Shown here in pieces: positions 57,937 to 64,000 of a stretch of 64,000 nucleotides of DNA. The position numbers and the translations under genes are program-made. Below the pieces are notes generated by a model, which was not told where the DNA came from, made no database searches, and saw nothing but the letters and a program-made list of their open reading frames with translations. The stretch comes from Candidatus Tokpelaia sp. JSC161 (GTDB lineage Bacteria; Pseudomonadota; Alphaproteobacteria; Rhizobiales; Rhizobiaceae): contig QEND01000001.1 of assembly GCA_003331105.1 (NCBI GenBank), forward strand, positions 496,001 through 560,000, in the 5' to 3' direction. How positions within the stretch are numbered: position 1 is the first letter of the stretch; every line of letters starts with the position of its first letter.

Positions 57937-59346
57937 TTACAAGCAGTCACGTACATCAACAAATCGACCAGCTATCGCTGCTGCTGCCGCCATAGCTGGA
58001 GAAACAAGATGTGTCCGCCCCTTATATCCTTGACGACCTTCAAAATTACGATTAGATGTAGAAGCACAGCGATCCCCTATATCCAAAGAATCACCATTCA
58101 TAGCAATACACATAGAACAACCAGGCTCACGCCATTCAAACCCAGCATCAATAAAAACTTTAGCTAATCCCTCTGCTTCAGCTTTTCGTTTTACAAGACC
58201 AGATCCTGGGACAACTATCGCAGAAACATCCTTAGCAACACGATGCCCCTGAACAACCGCAGCTGCTGCACGTAAATCTTCAATTCGGCCATTAGTACAT
58301 GAACCAATAAATACACGATTGATAAGAATATCCCTTATCTCCATACCAGGAGTCAGTCCCATATATTCCAAAGCTCTTCTCTTCGAAGCACGTTTTATCC
58401 CATCTTCAATATCATCAGGATTTGGGACAACTCCGGTAATTGCAACAACATCCTCAGGTGAAGAACCCCACGTAACGACGGGGACTAATTTCATAGCATC
58501 AATCTTAATAAACCTCTCATAATGAGCCCCATCATCAGAATTCAATGTCTTCCAATAAGTCATTGCTTGTTCGAGCATAGTGCCCTTCGGAGCATAAGGA
58601 CGCCCTATAATATAATCAAATGTCTTATCATCCGGTGCAATAAGAGCAGCACGAGCCCCTCCCTCAATTGACATATTACAGATAGTCATCCTTTCTTCCA
58701 TAGAAAGTGATTTAATCACTGCACCAGTATATTCCATAACATGAGCCGTCCCTCCAGCCGTCCCAATTGTGCCAATAATACTCAGGATAAGATCCTTTGC
58801 TGTTACACCCTGAGGCAAATATCCCTCCACAGAGACCAGCATATTTTTTGCTCTTTTTTGAATCAGCGTTTGTGTTGCAAGAACATGCTCTACTTCCGAA
58901 CTACCTATACCATGTGCTAAAGCACCAAATGCACCATGTGTTGAAGTATGACTATCACCACAAACAATAGTCATCCCCGGTAAAGTAATACCTTGTTCAG
59001 GTCCAACAACATGAACAATACCCTGACGCGTATCTTTCTCTGAATAATATTCAATGCCAAATGCAGCTGTATTCCTAGCCAAGGCTTCCACTTGAATCCG
59101 ACTTTCCTCATTTAAAATACCTTTCAGTCGATCCGAAGTTGTTGGAATATTATGATCAACAACTGCAAATGTTTTTTCTGGACAGCGCACTCGACGATTA
59201 TTAAGATACAATCCATCAAAAGCCTGAGGACTTGTGACTTCATGAATCAGATGACGATCAATATAAATAAGAAAATCACCATCCTTTCCAGAAGAAACAA
59301 TATGATTATCAAAAATTTTATCATAAAGTGTACGTAAAACAGCCAT
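57937..59346 (-). CDS. leuC: 3-isopropylmalate dehydratase large subunit
   Basis: Aconitase-family isomerase of leucine synthesis; works with LeuD. [4Fe-4S] cysteines in [14 protein letters not shown] and [42 protein letters not shown] is another family hallmark. Length 469 residues, standard. GGATGG precedes the ATG at 59346. leuD and leuB are not adjacent; the gap to sdhC is about 70 bases and to pnp about 130. Confidence 0.97.
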   Translation of the reverse strand: MAVLRTLYDKIFDNHIVSSGKDGDFLIYIDRHLIHEVTSPQAFDGLYLNNRRVRCPEKTFAVVDHNIPTTSDRLKGILNEESRIQVEALARNTAAFGIEYYSEKDTRQGIVHVVGPEQGITLPGMTIVCGDSHTSTHGAFGALAHGIGSSEVEHVLATQTLIQKRAKNMLVSVEGYLPQGVTAKDLILSIIGTIGTAGGTAHVMEYTGAVIKSLSMEERMTICNMSIEGGARAALIAPDDKTFDYIIGRPYAPKGTMLEQAMTYWKTLNSDDGAHYERFIKIDAMKLVPVVTWGSSPEDVVAITGVVPNPDDIEDGIKRASKRRALEYMGLTPGMEIRDILINRVFIGSCTNGRIEDLRAAAAVVQGHRVAKDVSAIVVPGSGLVKRKAEAEGLAKVFIDAGFEWREPGCSMCIAMNGDSLDIGDRCASTSNRNFEGRQGYKGRTHLVSPAMAAAAAIAGRFVDVRDCL

Positions 59347-59476
59347 TTAAATCCATCCAAAATTCAAAAACAGAATATCAACCCCTCTTATCCCAGACTT
59401 GCACTCAAAAAATATCAAACAAGTAATCTATCAGTAAAAAACTAGAGAGACCAATCAAGTCAATTTGATTATAAAC

Positions 59477-61660
59477 TTAACAGCCTTCTTTTGATTTACC
59501 GCGTTGCTTTTGACCCCTATTAGTATAATTTTTTACATTGCTGCTATGCTTTGCCTTCAGAATCTCATGTCCAGTTTCTTGATTCACTGCCTTCATAGAC
59601 AAACGTATTTTACCACGCTCATCAAAACCTATGAGTTTGACCCACACACGATCCCCTTCTTTGACCATATCCGAAGTTTTAGAAACGCGGCCTACGGCAA
59701 GATGAGAAATATGAACAAGACCATCACGTGGACCAAAAAAATTAACAAAAGCCCCAAAATCAGTTACTTTTACAACAGTGCCCGCATAAATATTCCCAAC
59801 TTCTGGTTCAGAAATAATGGAACGAATCCATTCTCTTGCTGTATCAATGCTCTTGATATCTCCTGACGCAATTCTGACAGTACCATCATCCTCAATATTA
59901 ATCTTAGCACCTGTCTGCTCAACAATTTCACGAACAACTTTCCCTCCGACCCCAATAATATCACGAATCTTGTCTACAGGAACAGACATGATTTCAATTC
60001 TCGGAGCATAGATAGCCAGCTCATTCCTAGAAGCTGAAATAGCTCTAGCCATTTCTTTTAAAAGATGAATACGACCTACTCTTGCCTGATCTAGAGACAT
60101 TTGCATAATTTCTTCAGTAATCCCATCTATTTTAATATCCATTTGCAATGAAGTAATACCTTTTTCAGTCCCAGCAACCTTAAAATCCATATCACCAAGA
60201 TGATCTTCCTCTCCTAAAATATCCGATAAAATAGCAAAACGCTTACCCTCTTTAATAAGACCCATCGCAATACCAGCGACTGGACGAATCAGAGGTACCC
60301 CCGCATCCATTAAAGCCAAAGAAGTACCACAAACTGTCGCCATAGAAGAAGAACCATTAGACTCAGTCACTTCGGAAACAACACGAATTGTATAAGGAAA
60401 TTTATCTTTAGAAGGAAGCATTGGATGAATTGCTCTCCAAGCAAGCTTACCATGACCAATTTCCCGTCTACCAGGAGAACCAATCCGTCCTGTTTCTCCA
60501 ACAGAAAATGGGGGAAAATTATAATGAAGCATAAATGACTCTTTTAACAAACCTGTTAGCATATCAACATATTGCTCATCTTCACCAGTTCCAAGAGTTA
60601 CAACAACTATCGCTTGTGTTTCTCCACGTGTAAAAAGAGAAGAACCATGAGTACGTGATAACATACCGACATCCGCAAGAATGTTACGAACGCTTGTAAA
60701 AGCACGTCCATCAATACGAGTCCCACAATCTAAAATATCCCTACGAAAAAGACGAGACTGGACCCGCTGAAAGACTGCAGTCATTTGTTTATCAGTCAAT
60801 TGATCTCCTTGAAAAGAGATCAACTGCTTCTTAAAGTTCATCTCTAAACCCGTTAAAATAGAATCCCTAGCTTTTTTATCTCTAATCTGAAATGCTTCAC
60901 GCAAATCATTTTCTAGAAGATCAAGCATTCTTGTTTCTAAAACAAAAGAATCTTCTCGCTCAAACTCTCTGGGTTCTCTCGCAGCTACTTCTGCAAGTTT
61001 AATAATCGCATCAATTACAGGCTGAAAACCACTATGACCAAACATCACGGCACCTAACATGATTTCTTCTGTTAGTTCCTGTGCTTCGGATTCAACCATA
61101 AGGACTGCTGATCTACTCCCAGAAACAACAAGATCAAGAACAGAATCAGACATTTCATCAAGACTAGGATTCAGAACATACTTATCCTTTATATAACCAA
61201 CCCGTGCACTCCCTACTGGCCCCATAAAAGGAATCCCTGAAAGAGTCAAAGCTGTAGAAGCTGCAATCATCGATACAATATCTGGATTATTTTCAAGATC
61301 ATGTTGCATGACTGTAACAATCACTTGCGTATCATTTTTATATCCTTCTGGGAAAAGGGGGCGAATTGGACGATCTATTAAACGGGAAATCAGGATTTCA
61401 TTTTCAGTCGAGCGTCCCTCTCTTCTAAAATAACTACCAGGAATACGACCAGAAGCATAGGAACGCTCTTGATAGTTAACCGTCAGCGGAAAAAAATCTT
61501 GCTCAGGCTGAACTTCTCTAGAAGACACAACAGTCGCCAGCACCACAGTTTCACCATAAGTTGCAAGCACAGCACCATCAGCCTGACGCGCAACCCTACC
61601 TGTTTCTAAAACCAATAAACGACCTGCCCACTCAATTTCTACCTTATGTATATTGAACAT
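59477..61660 (-). CDS. pnp: Polyribonucleotide nucleotidyltransferase (PNPase)
   Basis: Phosphorolytic 3'-5' exoribonuclease of the degradosome. Two RNase PH domains (about 10-145 and 325-460, the second with [18 protein letters not shown]), a KH domain (about 550-610: [25 protein letters not shown] in parts) and an S1 domain (about 618-690: [25 protein letters not shown] in parts). Length 727 residues. AAGGA lies six bases before the ATG at 61660. The leader carries an 11-base tandem repeat. Downstream of rpsO, the usual operon in which PNPase represses its own mRNA in E. coli. Confidence 0.98.
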   Translation of the reverse strand: MFNIHKVEIEWAGRLLVLETGRVARQADGAVLATYGETVVLATVVSSREVQPEQDFFPLTVNYQERSYASGRIPGSYFRREGRSTENEILISRLIDRPIRPLFPEGYKNDTQVIVTVMQHDLENNPDIVSMIAASTALTLSGIPFMGPVGSARVGYIKDKYVLNPSLDEMSDSVLDLVVSGSRSAVLMVESEAQELTEEIMLGAVMFGHSGFQPVIDAIIKLAEVAAREPREFEREDSFVLETRMLDLLENDLREAFQIRDKKARDSILTGLEMNFKKQLISFQGDQLTDKQMTAVFQRVQSRLFRRDILDCGTRIDGRAFTSVRNILADVGMLSRTHGSSLFTRGETQAIVVVTLGTGEDEQYVDMLTGLLKESFMLHYNFPPFSVGETGRIGSPGRREIGHGKLAWRAIHPMLPSKDKFPYTIRVVSEVTESNGSSSMATVCGTSLALMDAGVPLIRPVAGIAMGLIKEGKRFAILSDILGEEDHLGDMDFKVAGTEKGITSLQMDIKIDGITEEIMQMSLDQARVGRIHLLKEMARAISASRNELAIYAPRIEIMSVPVDKIRDIIGVGGKVVREIVEQTGAKINIEDDGTVRIASGDIKSIDTAREWIRSIISEPEVGNIYAGTVVKVTDFGAFVNFFGPRDGLVHISHLAVGRVSKTSDMVKEGDRVWVKLIGFDERGKIRLSMKAVNQETGHEILKAKHSSNVKNYTNRGQKQRGKSKEGC

Positions 61661-61668
61661 TAGAAATC

Positions 61669-61690
61669 CTTGCTTATAACTTGCTTATAA
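61669..61690. repeat. 11-bp perfect tandem repeat in the pnp leader
   Basis: CTTGCTTATAA occurs twice in direct succession at 61669-61679 and 61680-61690, 8 to 30 bases upstream of the pnp start codon. On the mRNA strand the pair reads TTATAAGCAAG twice and ends next to the AAGGA ribosome-binding site. It may be a recent slippage duplication or a repeated protein-binding site. Confidence 0.5.
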
Positions 61691-61759
61691 TTCTTTGCAC
61701 ACTTTTCGCATAAAACAGCTTTTTCCCATCTGCCACATATGCCTGTAAAAATTATTTCA

Positions 61760-62029
61760 CTAACGACGAAGCCCTAACCGACCAATGAGCACAGCATAAC
61801 GCTTTTCATCTACTTTCTTAAGATAATCAAGAAGACTCCGTCGTCTAGATACTAACTTTAAAAGACCACGACGCGAATGATTATCCTTGATATGAATTTT
61901 AAAATGTTCAGTTAAGTTCGTAATCCTTTCAGAAAGAACAGCAACTTGTACCTCTGAAGAACCCGTATCATCTAATTTTCTCGCATATTCCTTAATAAGC
62001 GCACTTTTACGCTCAGCTGTAATCGACAT
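61760..62029 (-). CDS. rpsO: 30S ribosomal protein S15
   Basis: Primary-binding small-subunit protein, four helices. From the ATG at 62029 (AAAGGA upstream) 89 residues, beginning [20 protein letters not shown], with the signature [22 protein letters not shown] and the tail [14 protein letters not shown] longer frame up to 62110 is not supported. Followed by pnp about 100 bases downstream. Confidence 0.98.
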   Translation of the reverse strand: MSITAERKSALIKEYARKLDDTGSSEVQVAVLSERITNLTEHFKIHIKDNHSRRGLLKLVSRRRSLLDYLKKVDEKRYAVLIGRLGLRR

Positions 62030-62113
62030 TGTTTGTCCTTTCAAATAAACAAAAAAATTCCCATTTAGGATTTCGTCCAGCAAGAGCATGCGAAACAACC
62101 CGTAGAACACAAA

Positions 62114-62127
62114 TATGCGTACGCATA
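62114..62127. promoter_or_regulatory. 14-bp perfect palindrome upstream of rpsO
   Basis: TATGCGTACGCATA lies about 85 bases upstream of the rpsO start, in a gap of about 255 bases. On the rpsO strand, TTGATA and TATTTT, 16 bases apart, lie just upstream of it and could be a promoter, which would place the palindrome near the transcription start. No regulator is adjacent. The rest of the gap shows no gene. Confidence 0.3.
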
Positions 62128-62284
62128 GATTTATGTAAAATACTATACTGAGATCTTATATCAACCGCTAAATATAAAATCCTCTACTCATTCATAAAAA
62201 TGCACTCACCTTCTCCTTTCATTTCTCCAATCCAGAAAAGGATAGTAAAACAATGAAGAAAAAGCTTTGTGAGAAAAATTCTCT

Positions 62285-64000
62285 TTAATGATCCCAACTT
62301 TTGACAGTAAAAATCCTTAATCCAAAAATATAATATTTCTTTCTATATTGCTCTTGAATAAGCTCTCCACAACGAATTCCCAAAATATAATATTTTTTAT
62401 TGTTAGCAGTCGTTTTTATTTTAAGAATATAAAAACCAAGTAACCCATAATATTTTATATTATTCCCTTGTAATACTAAAGGCCTCTCAGGCACCGGCCC
62501 ATTTATAAAACATTGAATTTGCTTAAAAAGAATGATTTCATAACATTCTGTTTTCTTACAAAAAGCCCACCACTTGTCAGCATGATTGATATGAGGCATA
62601 TTCCAAGGTTTTTTATTCGATGTATAATGAAAAACACTATTCAAACCATGATATGCCACGTTATACTCGGCAATCAGCTTTTCTAAAAAAATTGACGTCT
62701 TCACTTTTTTCATAATTAATTCATCATCCAAAACAAGATGTGTTGGACATGTGCAATTCCATGACTGATCAAGATAATAAATCTTATCTTTACAGATGAT
62801 ATTAATAACATCCTGATCAGGAAAAATAAATTCTTTCGAAGAACCTAATAAGCTAATACATTTGTCATGAAGAGAATATTCCCTCCACTTTTTTAAATTC
62901 AACAAAATCAGGCCAGAATTGATATAATAATTATGAGTATTCAGACATAATCTTTCCTTAAAATAGGTATGCCACCAAGAATTCGTCATCCGATCAATTT
63001 CAATCTTGCTATCTATCACAGCTGCAATATACTGATCTTGAATATCTATCTTCATTAAAGATGCAATATCCCGGCAAAAAATCATATCCGTATCAACATA
63101 AAGCGCTTTATCAAAATGACTACAGATTTCAGGAATAAGGAATCGCCCATAAATAGCATATGTAAAATGATCTTTCTCTTTAAAAGACTTATGATTTTCT
63201 TTTAAAAAAGATATAGCTGATATTATATTCAAAGTGAAGTTATGATATTGCGCTATCTGTTGTTCAATAACTCTCAAAGAATCCTTAGTTATTCCACAAT
63301 CTAAAATCACTATATGATATACATACAAATCTGATGCATGATCAAGAATAGACTGTAATACGACAGACAGATAATTTATATAATTATCATCACAAGAAAA
63401 AAAAATAGGAACATCATTTCCTTTTTTTGGAATCTGCATCAGATCCTTTCTTCTCAAGCCTTTCTGAATCTCAAGAAAACGCATTTTAATATTCTTATCA
63501 GTAATGATTCTAACATCAACTCTTTTTGAGAAGAAGTAAATTTTTTCAAAAAAAATATCTTTTCTTTTCTTATTGAAAATTTTATTCTCTGCAAGGTGAC
63601 AAGCATGGATGACAGATTCTGCAAAATACTGATGATTTCTATCCCACAAAGAATTCCTATCAAGAAATTCTGCAAAATTAGAAACACAATGCAAATATTC
63701 ATTAATATGAAAAGGATTAGCAAAGCTTTTCTCCGAAAGAGAGTCATCTCTATATAAATACGTATACAAGACATTTCTCGTAAAATTTATTTTACTTGAA
63801 AGAGAAAGATACTTGAATACAAAATTTTCATCTTCGTGAAAACTTGTCTCAATAAACCTAAGATCATACCTTCTTAAAAGACTCACTTTATAAATCTTAT
63901 TCCATAAAACTATATTGATCGCTCTCTTCAAAGATTGCGTAAGCTCAAAAATTCCATTTCTTTCATTATATAAATAACATTGATCCTGACGCTTGGTATC
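62285..64000 (-). CDS. Fused glycosyltransferase, GT2-type C-terminal part followed by GT8 domain (N terminus beyond the window)
   Basis: The frame is open to base 64000, beyond the TTG at 63931, so the gene is cut by the window edge; 571 residues are visible. The first about 130 resemble the acceptor half of a GT2 glycosyltransferase (NIVLWNKIYKVSLLRRYDLR, HEDENFVFKYLSL, YTYLYRDDSL). From about 195, a GT8 domain: VPIFFSCDDNYINYLSVVLQS, then the DxD metal site ALYVDTDMIFCRDIASL, INSGLILLNLKKWRE and FPDQDVINIICKDKIYYLD. GT8 enzymes of the LgtC type build LPS outer core. The tail (about 480-571) is basic and aromatic. Strongly AT-rich, more than the neighbouring core genes by eye, which is compatible with acquisition. 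No other glycan genes are visible. Confidence 0.85.
   Translation of the reverse strand, partial: DTKRQDQCYLYNERNGIFELTQSLKRAINIVLWNKIYKVSLLRRYDLRFIETSFHEDENFVFKYLSLSSKINFTRNVLYTYLYRDDSLSEKSFANPFHINEYLHCVSNFAEFLDRNSLWDRNHQYFAESVIHACHLAENKIFNKKRKDIFFEKIYFFSKRVDVRIITDKNIKMRFLEIQKGLRRKDLMQIPKKGNDVPIFFSCDDNYINYLSVVLQSILDHASDLYVYHIVILDCGITKDSLRVIEQQIAQYHNFTLNIISAISFLKENHKSFKEKDHFTYAIYGRFLIPEICSHFDKALYVDTDMIFCRDIASLMKIDIQDQYIAAVIDSKIEIDRMTNSWWHTYFKERLCLNTHNYYINSGLILLNLKKWREYSLHDKCISLLGSSKEFIFPDQDVINIICKDKIYYLDQSWNCTCPTHLVLDDELIMKKVKTSIFLEKLIAEYNVAYHGLNSVFHYTSNKKPWNMPHINHADKWWAFCKKTECYEIILFKQIQCFINGPVPERPLVLQGNNIKYYGLLGFYILKIKTTANNKKYYILGIRCGELIQEQYRKKYYIFGLRIFTVKSWDH

Noticed and set aside
59453-59470. 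AATCAA ... TTGATT hairpin after pnp as a terminator
   Set aside because: Six weak A-T-rich pairs without a T-tract; too weak to call.

Overview
The window is a gene-dense, AT-rich stretch (by eye about 35-38% GC) of a reduced alphaproteobacterial chromosome. Gene order (rpsB-tsf-pyrH-frr-uppS-cdsA-rseP-bamA-lpxD-fabZ-lpxA-lpxI-lpxB; rpmE next to an ABC exporter; dapD next to a LOG-family gene; gyrA-coaD; sdhCDAB) and protein character (NdvA-type exporter, C-minus L31, LpxI rather than LpxH) point to Rhizobiales. Low GC and compactness suggest Liberibacter. The presence of hisD, leuC, argB and dapD would fit the culturable Liberibacter crescens better than the citrus pathogens, but this is inference from gene content, not a database match.

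Layout: 1-2.4 kb, gltX (cut by the window edge) and gltA on the plus strand. 2.4-15.1 kb, a long minus-strand run from rpsB down to lpxB that joins translation, UMP kinase, ribosome recycling, isoprenoid carrier and phospholipid synthesis, outer-membrane assembly and lipid A acylation. 15.3-23.8 kb, plus strand: RidA and HIT proteins, accBC, an exonuclease III and a NodT/MacA/MacB tripartite exporter. 23.8-28.2 kb, minus: mnmA, a large single-pass membrane protein of unknown function, and purA. 28.5-32 kb, plus: GNAT, gshA, xseA. 32-35.2 kb, minus: an aminotransferase/dehydrogenase pair that I read as gnnB/gnnA, and dapD, with a tRNA-Met(CAT) gene between on the plus strand. 35.3-38.2 kb, plus: LOG, TPR protein, der. 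38.2-40.2 kb, minus: rplS-trmD-rimM-rpmE. 40.3-44.1 kb: an ABC exporter, tRNA-Pro and tRNA-Phe, argB and an SH3 protein. 44.2-47.4 kb: coaD-gyrA. 47.7-51.3 kb: marC, a pseudouridine synthase, ndvA. 51.4-54.3 kb: hisD, murA and an unlisted 48-codon basic protein. 54.4-57.9 kb: tRNA-Thr and sdhCDAB. 57.9-62.0 kb: leuC, pnp, rpsO. 62.3-64 kb: a GT2-GT8 glycosyltransferase that runs off the window edge.

Functionally the window is mostly core: envelope biogenesis (lipid A, BAM, MurA, three ABC exporters), TCA and respiration (citrate synthase, succinate dehydrogenase), translation and RNA turnover, plus isolated biosynthetic steps. LpxA/LpxD/LpxI/LpxB together with the proposed GnnA/GnnB would give a lipid A built on a 2,3-diamino sugar. 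No insertion sequence, prophage, CRISPR array or toxin-antitoxin module is visible, and no gene-free stretch exceeds 300 bases. The least ordinary items are the cdsA start with no standard codon at its ribosome-binding site, the structured rpsB leader, the gnnAB pair, the small gene upstream of murA, the rpmE-rimM junction and the terminal glycosyltransferase fusion.
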